Source: Nigrospora sphaerica
Taxonomy: Eukaryota > Ascomycota > Sordariomycetes > Amphisphaeriales > Apiosporaceae
Assembly: GCA_018287875.1 (NCBI GenBank)
Contig: JAGVVL010000022.1
Coordinates: 1,240,001-1,304,000 of the forward strand
Direction of reading: 5' to 3'
DNA length: 64,000 bases
The notes beneath the pieces are model-generated. The model made no database searches. It was given only the letters and a program-made list of their open reading frames with translations, and had not been told where the DNA came from. Position 1 is the stretch's first letter. Each line of letters opens with the position of its first letter. This document shows, piece by piece, positions 48,279-59,363 of this stretch. The position numbers and the translations under genes were made by a program.

Positions 48279-48380
48279 CCGCTGACTCAGCGGAAATACT
48301 GCGCAGGCACCATGAGAATCCGGCGAGATCGTCTTAATCCGGCTCCACCTGCTAGCGAGTTTTCCGCTAAGTCAGCGGAA
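48279..48380. promoter_or_regulatory. Two palindromes with a GCN4/CpcA-like site upstream of the P450
   Basis: CCGCTGACTCAGCGG (48279-48293) contains TGACTCA, the GCN4/CPC1 consensus, inside a near-perfect palindrome. TTCCGCTAAGTCAGCGGAA (48362-48380) is a related palindrome 69 bp further out. They lie about 380-480 bp upstream of the P450 ATG. Regulation is inferred only from the motif. Confidence 0.35.
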
Positions 48381-48629
48381 GTCTCTTATTCTTCTGCCGC
48401 CTACCTCAGTATCGGTTCTCTTGGCCTATGCGCCCAGAACTCAATTTAGACCGGCCCACCAAAATCGGTCCTTCTCTAGGCCGTGTCCATGAGTCGTCGG
48501 AACGAGCGAGCTTCTTCCCCGCGCGCGGCATTTCAATAAGTGCTAGAAAAGAATGAATAAGAAGGAAGGTGTTCAGGCCTATCTATAGCTGAGATAGATG
48601 CTAAGATCCTAGGGGCTGTAGGCATCGAC

Positions 48630-48953
48630 TTACACTTCTTCGAAAATCACAGTATCGACCGTACCGTGGGGTCTAACCCACGCGCCCCACAGTCCCCGCC
48701 GTTTCCTGAGCGGCCCCCAGCCGGCGGCATCGTCGACGACTACCCTCCAACGGCGCCACGCGGGGGCCGTGGCTATGTACTCGTCCCACCGCATCGCCTG
48801 GCGTAAAATCTCTTGTCCATTGCCACGATGGCTAAGCAGATGCTGGAACGCCCCATAGACGACCATGGTATTGCCTCCTGTTTTTCCGGGGGAGTTATTG
48901 GTCCTTGAATAGGTCGGGCAACACCACAGTATCCTCCAGGTGGAGCTCTGCAA
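48630..48953 (-). CDS. Small hypothetical ORF (107 aa)
   Basis: An open minus-strand frame with Trp- and Arg-rich content (MRWDEYIATAPAWRRWRVVV, GLWGAWVRPHG) ending in TVIFEEV-stop. No domain recognised. It ends 22 bp from the LINE-T 3' tail and may be the remnant of the gene LINE-T landed next to. 47903-48629, between it and the P450, holds only the upstream region of the P450. Confidence 0.3.
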   Translation of the reverse strand: MQSSTWRILWCCPTYSRTNNSPGKTGGNTMVVYGAFQHLLSHRGNGQEILRQAMRWDEYIATAPAWRRWRVVVDDAAGWGPLRKRRGLWGAWVRPHGTVDTVIFEEV

Positions 48954-49002
48954 AAATAACGGCTTGAACTAGGCATTATTATTATTATTATTGTTCTTAC
49001 AC

Positions 49003-52000
49003 CTAGCGACCTATCTAGGCCATGAGGACCCCCCGCGCATCTTGGCCTAGGAAAACCGTTCCGGGCTGACGTCCGGCCGGGTGAAAAACCTAGGTTCCGC
49101 TGCGTCGCACCGCTTCTATCTGCTCTTTGACCTGCCATACCGAGATCGGGCTCAGCGCGCCCGCTTCCTAGCTGATGAGTTGATTCGCCAGCTGGAACAT
49201 GTCCAGCCTTCCGGAGCGGAGTAGCCATCTCGCGATAATTCCTGCTTTTCCTGGGGTGTCGAGTATCCTGTCCGTGTCTATCGGTCCTCCTAGAGCTTGG
49301 ACGAGATGCTCTCGTCTTTCTCTTTCCCGTGGGCAGAAAACGAGGATATGCCGGACGGTCTCCCTGCCCTGACCGCAGACGCACCAGGGGCTGTCGACGC
49401 CCAGGACCCTACGCTTAAAAAGGAAGTCTCGTAGCCCAATCTTGCCAGTCCTCGCTTAGACGAGGATGGAGCTCTCGGCCTTATGGAGTCCCTTATGGAG
49501 CTTGAGGACGTGCTTGTCTGGCGGCATCTTAGTTGCTGCCGGGGTCCGTGCTGTTCGATTTTGCTGCGCTTGTTGCTATCTTTAAAGCCAGTCTCTCTCC
49601 TCAGCCTTATGTGTTAAGTCTCCAGCTAGCCATTCGTTTAGCCACCTCTTACGATCGGGAGCGTCGGGGCCTTTCGGTCTGCGCCGGCGAGTCGGTCTTG
49701 TTAGGATCCATCTAGCTGCGCTATCGCACCTTGCTTGGATAAGTGATGCGATACGCGGCTGTTGGAGCCTCTCTTCCGATGCCGCCACCCTTCTGTTGAG
49801 CCACGTGTCTAAGGGGGATACGTAAGCTTCCGTTTCTAGTACTGCAGTGGCCGTGGCTTTGAAAGCTCCTGTGACCTTTCGGAGGCACTCTGTCTGGACG
49901 TCGTTAAGTGCCTTGGCTCGATTTTTCGAGATTTGGCGGTGCCACTCTGAAGCTCCATAGCCTATCGCAGACCGTACGACGGCTATATAGACTTGGCGGG
50001 CTCGCTGGAGAGACGCGCCCCATGTCGAGCCGGCTATCCGGTCTAGAGCATAGACCTGCGTCGCCATCTTCTTCGATATCGACTGGATGTGGACGTCCTA
50101 GCGGAGACGTCTATCCACTTGGATACCAAGGACGCGGCAGGAGTCTTCTGGTTCGATTTCGTGGCCTTCTAAGGCTATCTTTGTGTCCGGACCTTTCCGT
50201 CTTCGAGAGAAGTGAACTAGGTGATATTTCTGGACTGCGAAGGTCATACCGTGGCTAACTGCCCATTCTTTACAGATCCTATGAGCGGCTTCTAGCCGCT
50301 CGCAGGTTTACTCGGGGTCCAAAACGAAGCCCACGAGGTTTGTGTCGTCTACGAAGGCTATAGTAGCTATCCCTGGTATAGCGCGGAGAGCCTTATAAAG
50401 ACCGGCTGTATAGAGGCAGAAGAGGATAGGCGATAAGGGTGAGCCCTGCGGGACGCCTACCAGGACTGGGATCTCGTCCGATTCCTGGCTGTCGAAGAAT
50501 AGCGTAGTGGACCGGTTAGATAAGAAGCTTCGGATCCAGCTAATAGTCTATATAGGGACCCTTAACGCTCGCAGGTTAGCGAGGAGCCTTCTATAGTCGA
50601 CCGAGTCGAAAGCGCCCGAAATATCTAGCGATAGAAGGGTTGCTGCGCCTCCATGTTTCCAGGCTATGCGGACTAGGTCCGTTAGCAACCGTAAGGCTGT
50701 TTCCGTGGAGCGGCCTTTCCGGTTGCCCATCTGTTCGTCCGGGAGCAGTCCGTTCTCTTCGGCAAAGCTAGCTAGCCGTTGCGCTAGTAGGCTCTCGATC
50801 GCTTTCCCTATAGTGTTAAGCAGCGCGATAGGTCTCCATCCGCCGGCTTGGTGATACTCGTTTGGCTGCTTTCCTGGCTTCCGGAGGATGACGGTGACTG
50901 CTTTCCGGAATGCTCTTAGATAGTATCCTATATACCAGCACGCTTCCGCTAGGGAGGCTAAGGCCTGGCAGAGGGGCTTTCCTAGGCGTTTAAGGAATCC
51001 GTTCGGAAGCTGGTCTAGTCTAGGTGCCTTCCACTAGCCTGCCTTAGTAAGGACGTCATGGACTTGTTCTGCTGTCACCTTGCTGTCCATATCGAGAGGC
51101 GCTGCGAGCCGGTTCGTTGTTCGGAAGCCGGTGTATGTAGCCTTAGGGAGGGGATAGAACCTCTCTTGGAAGGCCTCTGTTTTCTCCTTATAGGTCGTTG
51201 CTTCGCCACGCGGTGTGTAGAGTGTAGGGACTGCCGGGGGTAACGGCGGTGCTGCTCCTTCTGTTCTTGCCCATCTCGCGATATTCCAGACGCCAGCTGG
51301 CTAGCTAGAGGCCTCGTGGAGCATATGTCTCCAGGACGCCGTCTTAGCTTCTCGGATTTCTTTCTTCTTTGAGAGAGTTGACTGCCGGAGGGCTCGCCAA
51401 GCTACGTCCGTCCTATCGGAAAGCCATATCCGCTGGGCTCTTCGCTCCTTCTCTATAGCTTCTTCTGTCTCGTGGTTCCACCAGGCTTTTCCTCTCCCTT
51501 TAAAGTAGCGGAGGGGGGCAACTAGGTCGGCTATCCGGGTTAATTCCTTAGTTAACGTTTCAGTGTAGCTATCGATTTCTTCTGGTGTCTCGAGTCGTCC
51601 TGGCTGTGGTAGGTGTGCCGCTTCTGCCTTCGCCTGGTCATAGTCAGCTGTTTTCCAGCTGCGTCGTGGCCTGTCTTGGCGGTCTGTATAGAGTCCAGCC
51701 ACGCGTATCACCTAGGGGAGGTGATCGGATCCAGCAAATAGGGCATACCCATTGTAGGCAGCTCGGAGATCGTCCGTGGCCCACGCTAAGTCGATCGTGG
51801 AGTCCATGCACCCTCTTCGAGTCCATGTCGGTGTTCTAGGGGGGGTGATCAGCTGGAGTCTCTAGGATTCTGCTAGCTGGAGCAGCTTGTTGGCTGCATT
51901 ATGGGGTCGGACGTTGTATCCTCCCCAGACAGGGTGGTGGACGTTGAAGTCTCCCACGAGGACTGTTCGTCTTGGCTGGGGTTCGGCATAGAGGGCTTCG

Positions 52001-52356
52001 ATAGCGGGTAGGTCCGATCTACTGGTGGACCCAGGGGGAGGCGAGTATATGCAGACAACCGTTATAGGACCGTCTAGCAGCTGGATCGTGATATGGCACC
52101 TATCTGGCTGCGCCTTGTAAGTCCACTATACTAAGGGGAACTTCTTGTTAATATATATGCATGCTCTACCTCCCTCGGGAGCGTATAGGAGGTGGTATAG
52201 AGAGGATCTTAAGCAGTAAGTAGTCGGCATATGTGGGTTTCGCCAGGGCTCTTGGATAGCCAGTACGTCGTATTCTTCGGAGATGGCATCAACTGCCGGG
52301 ATCTATGCTTTCTTACTTTTCTGCGTGTTCCAATGTAGGATCCTTAGCGCTGTCAT
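49003..52356 (-). pseudogene. LINE-T ORF2: endonuclease-reverse transcriptase
   Basis: ATG 52356 overlaps the ORF1 stop. One frame throughout (mod 3 = 0). An APE-type endonuclease: RILHWNTQKS, AIQEPWRNP, VVCIYSPPPGS, VLVGDFNVHHPVWGG, SDHLP. RT: MGNRKGRSTETA, LSLDISGAFDSVDY, GVPQGSPLSPILFCLY and the catalytic FVDD. A C-terminal zinc motif WCVCGQGRETVRHILVFC (zf-RVT-like, about 49395-49342). No RNase H seen. Around ten TAG codons interrupt it, far fewer than in the LTR elements. The natural stop is TAG at 49003-49005 or 49015-49017. Confidence 0.9.
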
Positions 52357-53769
52357 GGTCGAGCGTGGATGCTGTTTAATGTTGACTCCGGTGTTTCGAT
52401 GTCCATGTCGTCTATCTCTTCGTGGGTTCTACTGCGGGTTCTGCTAGTGCTTCTAGTACGGCAGCTGGTTGCTCGACGCTTTCGCGGCTGTACTGTCTGC
52501 CAGTCCTCGGCTGTTGGCTTAGGGGGTTCTTGCGAGGGCAGTGCGAATCCCTTCGGTCTTGTGATATAAGCAGCCTTAGCGATCTGGACCTGCTCCTGGC
52601 GGACTGGACACTCCTTAGACCATGCAGTATGTGGTCCTCGGCATGCTGGACAGCAGTACTGGCTCTTATTCTCGGCTTCTGGGCATTCTTTATCGTTATG
52701 CTTTATTGAAGAGCAAAGCCCACACCTGCGTGCATAGCGGCAGACACGGGCGATATATCCGTAACGGTAGCAGTGGTAGCATTGCTTAAGCTGGGCTCCT
52801 TTGGCGAAGGGTTCGTATGGATAGTAGCTATACTGCCAAATAAGGCCGTCTCGATATAGCTGTTCCGCTTATTGAACCGTGGGTACTGCAATATATAGGG
52901 CCGTGACCTTCCTAGACGAGTTCTTAGCGTTGCGAGGGAGCTTGGCCTCCAGGACGTCGATAGGGCCGCCGGGCTGGTTCCGGAGTTGGACTTCTAGCTG
53001 CCCTTGGTTCGTCTCTATGGCCTCCTTATTGATGCCATGAGCCACCACCAGGATCTTTCTCTTCTGGATAGAGGCGTTCTCTCCGAAGGCCTCGGCGGTC
53101 CAGGTTAGGTCGGCCTCTAGGGCCTGTTTCTCTGCTGTTGATTTGCAGGTGACCGCGTAATCTCCGCTAGGGAGCTTCCTAGCTGCCACTGCTGCCTCTC
53201 TGCCTATTGCTACGTTAACTTTCCGTACGATCTCTTCGTAGGTGCGGCCTTCAGTTCCCGCGGCCTTAACCGTGACCTCCCGTTCGTGTCGAGGAGGCAG
53301 TGTCTTGGCTACCTGAGGAGCCCTAGGTGTAGGAGCGGCGGTAGGGGTAATAGCGGCTGCAGCGTATGTCTTAGGAGCTTTAATTTCCTTGTGGATAGCC
53401 TGGAGCGCGTTCTCGATATCATCGATGCGTCTTTCGATACTGGTCTGGCTATCTGGTTCCTTGGCTGCCGCCTTTAGGACCGGGATGGCGGCTTATACGG
53501 CTGCGACCAAGGTCGCAGCGTCGGAGTCACCGGCTAGGAAGCGTTTGAGGTGGTTTACGGTACCGCGTATAGCTTCTGGACTGCGTCCAGGTGTAGTGTT
53601 GCTGCTTGGCGATGGCGTTCGCGAGTCTGGAGGCGACGGCTCAGGCGGTGGGGCGGCCTGTTGGCGGCTCCCACCACCCGCGTTTTGTTTCACTGGTGGT
53701 GGATCGACTATTTCTAGGGTAAATGAGGCCCTAGGAACAGTTTCCGGGCTATCCGGTAGGTTTTAGAGT
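52353..53769 (-). pseudogene. LINE-T ORF1 (Gag-like, three zinc knuckles)
   Basis: A single frame from the 5' end to TGA 52355-52353. That TGA overlaps the ORF2 ATG as ATGA, which suggests coupled termination-reinitiation. Order: a Pro/Ser-rich N-terminus, a helical region (IERRIDDIENALQAIHKEI), an RNA-binding-like middle (KQALEADLTWTAEAFGENAS), then CYHCYRYGYIARVC, CGLCSSIKHNDKEC and CCPACRGPHTAWSKEC. In-frame stops fit CAG to TAG. No ATG is left at the 5' end, so the copy is slightly 5'-truncated or mutated there. Confidence 0.85.
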
Positions 53770-53992
53770 CGTGGTTGTGAAGTTATCGCCGTGTGGGGTC
53801 AGTTTCGAAAAGTTTTTCCTTATATAGTATAAAGTATATATACTTCGTGAGTTTATCTGTGATAACAAGGATGCTGTTATAGATTGTTTATAACATTGGT
53901 TTCTTAAATATTGGTAGCTTCATAATGAAGTCTAACGCGATTGTTTTCTAGGCTTGGTCCGGTGATGGTATCGGCTGGAGTTCTCCGTATAG

Positions 53993-54292
53993 TGGAACCA
54001 AGAAACCCCAAACTGTAGGGAGTCTGGTGGAAAGACACGGTCGTGAGGCCGATCCCAAGGGACAATCAGGTGAGGATATCGTTGATCAAGATGATCCTTA
54101 ACGTAGGGAAGTAAAAGAAGCTCAAAATATTCACGAAAAAATGAGCGTGAAGTACCGTACTAAGAGTAGCAGTGTATTAAAAGGAGGAAAAAGCGCGCTG
54201 TTGCTCTGGCTATGAACTGGACTATCGAAGCCTAACTTATACTTGTGTAAACCCTTGATCAAGGCTTACGTAAGAGCCCTGGCCCGGTCTCA
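53993..54292 (-). repeat. Solo LTR of GYP-B
   Basis: 300 bp, TGGAACCAAG...CGGTCTCA on the plus strand. A 4-bp duplication ATAG flanks it (53989-53992, 54293-54296). The empty site is CHR-a near 29310. Confidence 0.93.
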
Positions 54293-55904
54293 ATAGTTTA
54301 TATCTCGAGGCTTTTGCTTTATTATATAGGTCGCAGTCTTTAATAACTTTGGCGACTTATTCTTTTAGCTTTAAATAGTCGTAATATTGTTAAATTCAGC
54401 TCGTGGTTTTAAAGATTCCTTAATGTCTATAAACAAAGTGTTTATATAGGTCCTTAATTATCTCGACCTGAAGTTATTCAGAGATCTCGATCTTACTGTT
54501 ATACTATAATAGTTCTTCACTCTTAAGCTCTTTAATCCTTTACGTCCAGTCCTTATATTAAACTTGATACATTACATCTAGCTGCCTATCAGGCACTAGG
54601 TTTCTATAAGCGTCTTCTGTTAAGATAGTATGTGTTTTCACTGTGGGTTCCTGCTTTAAATCCGGCCGGCGGCTTAGGGAATCGGCCCTGCTGTTCTTAT
54701 TGCCCTTCCGATAGATAATAACAAAATAGAATTCGAAGAGGAATTCCATCCAGCGGATTTGTCGCTTATTCAGTTCCTTCTTTATTATGAATATTTCAAG
54801 ATTCTTATAGTCGGTGTACACTTTTATTTGGTATATTGTACCACTAAGGAAGTGCTTCTATTATTGGAATGCTTTGATGATAGCTATTAGCTCCTTATTG
54901 TGAATTTAGTAGTTAAGCTGTGGTCTATTAAGATTCTTCGAGAAGAATGCTACTAGGTGTAGCTTTCTATTTTTGTTAGCTTAACTAAGTTAGCCTCCGA
55001 TTACGTAATTTAATATGTCAGTCTCGACCTTAAATAGTTATATAGGATCTATTATATATAATACTGGCTTATCTATAATTCTCTTCTTTAATTCTATAAA
55101 GGCTTGTTCTTCTGTTTCTATTTATTAAAAGTCGATGTCTTTATAAGTTAAGTCCGTTAAGAGGGCTGCGATCTTTCTAAATTAAAGAACAAACATCCTA
55201 TAGTAGTTCGCTAATCTTAAAAAAGATCGTACGTTCTTTATATCCTAGGGTGTCGGCTATTCTTTAACTGCTGAAACCTTAGCTTCTTTTATCTGGATTT
55301 CGCTTATAAATATAACGTATCCAAGGTAGTTGACTTTGTCTTTTTCGAATTCGCTTTTTTCTGGGTTCACTAGCAGCTTTACGTCCTGTAAGGCTTGTAG
55401 TTCGAGTTGGATATGTTCGCGGTGTTCCTCAAGGTTTTCCAAGTAGATCAGGATATCGTTAAGGTAAATAACAATAAACTTGTTAATGAATTCTTATAGG
55501 ACGTGGTTTATTATATTTTAAAAGCTTACTGGTGCGTTAGTAAGGCCGAATGGCATCACCAAGTATTCATAGTATCCGAATTTGTAGCGGAAAGCAGTCT
55601 TCTATTCTTTGCCTTCTTTAATATAAATAAGGTTATATCCGTTTAGTAGGTCTAAGGCTGTGAAAATAACAGCCTTACCTAGCTTATCGCGTAATTCGCT
55701 AATAAGTGGTAGAGGGTAACAGTCTTTAATAGTAATAGCGTTAAGTTCTTAATAGTCGACATATAATCGCTATTAAACTTTGCTATCTTTCTTTACTTTT
55801 TTTGGAATAAATAGGATTGGGTATCCTGTAAGTGAGTTCGATAGTCAAATATTTCTTTTCTTGAGATTCTCTTTAATGTATTCTTAAAGTACTTGCTTGT
55901 GTTC

Positions 55905-56475
55905 TGTTGGAAGTGGTGGTTTGATCGAAAAGAAGAAGCAACCCCTTTATAAGGGCTCTTTCGATCTCGGAGGTCGTTTCTATAAAGAAACACGGAAGGA
56001 TAAGGAACTTCTCTTCAAGAGGAACGAGAGTGTATTTCGTGTGCTTGCTTGCTTGCTTCAGGACAGACTAGTTACACGAAGAGGGGAGATTCAGCCTTTA
56101 CTTATACCCCTTAAACCCTTATCCTCTTAGTAATACAAGGAAGAGGACGCGTAAGTGATTGGGTAAGTGATTACGTGGCTTAGAAGCATATGGAACCTTA
56201 TAGAGGTTTGTGGAGCCTCATGGGGGCTCGTGGGAGCTTCAGGGAGCCACGTAGAAACTCGTGGAAACTTGTGGAACCTTGCAGAAGCTTCCGCGTGGCG
56301 AACGCCACACTTGTGGGTAAAGCGGGCCATGCTTGCGGGTAAGCTGGCCCGTGCTCCAGGGTAGGCTGGCCCGAGCTTTAGGATAGGCTCGGTTAAAGGA
56401 CTAGCTTCTCGTTAAGTGCATAGCTTAGTCCGTAGTGACAGAGAACGGTATAGGATAAGTCCTATACCTGCAACA
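55905..56475 (+). repeat. LTR-X in CHR-b
   Basis: 571 bp, TGTTGGAAGTGG...CCTGCAACA, with a perfect 5-bp duplication TGTTC (55900-55904, 56476-56480). The uninterrupted site is in CHR-a near 27692 (inverse strand). Confidence 0.93.
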
Positions 56476-57501
56476 TGTTCTAAGTTGATTAGGTAGATCC
56501 TAGAGGGTTTCGGCTGTTTTCCTTCCTATAGGGGTATCTCGTGGTCTTATATACTGTGCTCTAGTATTCCTGTAGGCAGTTTTCCACTGAACAGGTCGCT
56601 GAACTCCCAGTATTGCTTTAGTACTTCGGGTTTAAGTTCGAGCTTGACTTTCTTAGCTCCTTTTATTATAAGGTAGACTTGAAAGGTTGTAGGCTTACTT
56701 AAGGGTCTGTTTTGTTGACGCTTCTTAAAGGCTAAGTCTCTTCCTAATGTATTCTACTAAAGTTAGCCTGTTCTTTAGTTGACTCTAGGATTGCTCTCCT
56801 ATAACCAGGGTATCCTTAATATCAGGTCGTATCCTAATATGTTTGCGATATCGCACTCGAGTCGCTTTTTTCGATTGTGGATTGTTACTTAAAAGGGCGC
56901 AGTCTCTTGTAATACAAGTCTATTATCGTATTAGAAAGCTTCTCTATTAGTAGCGTGGAGTCGGTATAGGGCGTTCTTCTACTTTTATAGTATCTGGAGC
57001 TTGTTAACGATTTGTAAAGAGAAATAATTCCCTTAAGCTTCGCTATTAACTAGCGTAAGCACTTCATATTTTAGAACCTGTACTAATAATATTAATAGTC
57101 CGTTTATATCGCGATCCTTTTAGTATATCGCGTATAGAGACTTCTTATCCTGTTAAGCTAGCTGTATTCCCTTTATAACTGGCGTCGGTCGTTTCACGAC
57201 TGTTTAGCTTATCACTTATAAGCAGCTCTGACTTATCTTGCAGCTTCTTTATCATACTAGGCTCCTCGATATTTTGGGTGTCCGGTGAATTCCCTTAAAG
57301 TTGGATCGTCGTTTAAAGACGATATATGCTCTATAAGGTCGATGGTTTCTAGTGTCGACGTTCAGGTTAATAAGGCTCCTTCTTCTTTATAGTAGGAGGT
57401 TAGAACTCGGATTGGTTCCTTAGTTTCATGACCGCCTGGGGGTATAAGCAGTTGTTGTAAGGATCCGAAAGAATCACAATGGCACCGTCAGGTATAGGGT
57501 A

Positions 57502-59363
57502 AGTTCGAGGACCCCCATTTCGGCCCCCCCCCACATTTCGGCCCCCCAAAAACCAGCCACCGAATTTCCAGCCCCTCGACTTCTTTTTATTTTTACTTCA
57601 ACAAACTTGCTTCAATTTATCTCAAATTCAATATCTACATTAAGTTTCTTATTATGAAGCAGTATTCAGAAGCCGAGCTTCAACAAGCCCTGACTACTAT
57701 TGCAGCTGGTGGTGGAATCAAGCAGACCTCTCGAGATTACGGTATACCGAAGTCAACATTACAAAGCCGAATTAAAGGCCATCAACCTAGGCCCGAAGCC
57801 TTTGCAGACCAACAAAGGCTCAGACCGGTCTAGGAAGAGTTACTTACGAATTGGATCCTGACCTAAGCTGCTTTAGGGCTTCCACCTTCCTATGCCCAAG
57901 TGAAGGAGTTCGCCGAACGTATCCTTCGGGCTCAAGGCGACAGCGAGCCACTCGGAAAGAGGTGGCTGCAGGCCTTCCTACGCAGGAACCCAGCTGTACG
58001 GGTCCAGAAGAGCCGATCTATCGACTCGCAGCGTGTTAATGGCGCCTTAGTTAAGGTAATTCGCCTATAGTTCCGATATCTTCAGCTGCCGGAGATCCAG
58101 AGGGTAAAGCCGGCTAACCGCTACAACATGGATGAAGCAGGACTCCTAGAAGGTGCTGGATCGAACGGTCTAGTACTAGGAGGTACCGAAAAACGCTTAT
58201 TCCGAAAGAAACAGCCTGGTTCTCGTGCTTGGACCTCCTTTATAGAATGCATCTCTGCTTAAGGCCGCGCCCTGCCCCCATTGGTCATTTTTAAGGGCAA
58301 GACGGTTTAATAGTAATGGTTCCCGCTCGATCTAAGCCTATTTGGAGGCTGGCAGTTCACTGTAACCGAAAACGGATGGGTTACAGACTAAACAGCGCTC
58401 GAGTGGCTCGAGAAGGTCTTTATCCCGAATACCGTCCCTAGGGACCCTTCCGAGTACCGCCTACTCGTTATAGACGGCTATGGAAGCTATACAATAACTG
58501 GTTTCATGTTCCAATGCTTTTCCCACCGGATCTATCTTCTTTTTTTGCCCCCTCACACCTTTCACGTCCTTTAACCTCTCGATTTAGCTGTTTTCAGCGC
58601 TTTAAAATTGGCATACCAGAAAGAGCTCGGGTTTCTAACTTAGCTAACGGACTCAACAGTAGTTGGTAAGCGAAATTTCCTTGCCTGCTATCAGAACGCT
58701 TGTTTAGCTGGGCTTACTGGCCAGAATATCCGGAATAGGTGGAAAGCAGCTAGTCTCTAACCAGTAAGTATAGCTAACCCGCTTTTAAGCCGGAATTTGG
58801 TTTAAAATGCACACTAAATAACACCCGATACGACAAAATCGAAGCAAAACTACTCGAATAGAGTCTTCTTAACACCTCCAAAGAGATCCCCTACTTCTAT
58901 AGTGGTTTGGTCGACTCCAAAGAAGACGTCGGACTTTGAGGACCAAGTACAGCTTTCGAACCAACTAGCGGAACACTTAACCACATAACGGCTACTATTC
59001 TGGAAGATTCAAAAGGCCTTTGATGAGAAGAATGTCCAATTGGCTACTGCTCAAAGGCAGATTCAGGCTCTCAAAGCTCGGATTGAGACTATTAGACTAA
59101 GGAAGAGGAAGAAGGTAGATTTGAGCCCTAATTCGAAGTTCGCGAACATCGAAGACATCCACCGAGCTCAATTAGCAGTCGGGGAGGCTGAAAGTAATCT
59201 ATATAAAGAGAGCGATAGCGAAAGCCTAAGTGAGGCTGGTTCTTGTATTAGAGTTGTTATTAATTGAGGCTGCATCTGAAGTTCTATTGATAGGGTTGGT
59301 TTTAAGCGTGATGTTTTTGGGGGGCCGAAATGTGGGGGGGGCCGAAATGGGGGTCCTCGAACT
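57502..59363 (+). mobile_element. POGO-1, pogo/Fot1-type transposon (1862 bp)
   Basis: Ends AGTTCGAGGACCCCCATTTCGG and CCGAAATGGGGGTCCTCGAACT between two TA (57500-57501, 59364-59365). The empty TA target is visible in the other LTR-Y at about 7573-7574 (GGGTAGCGAAGGG). It contains one transposase gene. Confidence 0.95.
57654..59267 (+). pseudogene. POGO-1 transposase (HTH + DDE_1)
   Basis: A single frame of 538 codons from ATG 57654 to TGA 59265-59267, with no frameshift but about a dozen in-frame TAA/TAG. The N-terminal CENP-B/psq-type HTH reads LQQALTTIAAGGGIKQTSRD and DYGIPKSTLQSRIKGH. Next comes a second helix-turn-helix (FAERILRAQGDSEPLGKRWL, FLRRNPAVRVQKSRSID). The DDE_1 catalytic core has YNMDEAGLLEG (first Asp), YRLLVIDGYGSYT (second), and PPHTFHVL-stop-PLDLAVFSALK (third). 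The C-terminal coiled region (AFDEKNVQLATAQRQIQALK) and a basic KKRKK-like patch follow. Every stop is consistent with CAA/CAG or TGG changed to TAA/TAG. It cuts and pastes at TA. This copy is dead. Confidence 0.93.

Larger units (their letters stand above)
48975..53817 (-). mobile_element. LINE-T, Tad1-like non-LTR retrotransposon
   Basis: Two ORFs (zinc-knuckle ORF1, endonuclease-RT ORF2) on the minus strand and a 3' tail of ATT repeats (AAT on the sense strand, 48975-48992). This is typical of the I/Jockey/Tad group of fungal LINEs. Its 5' end meets the truncated CHR copy b near 53817. No target duplication was found. Confidence 0.88.
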
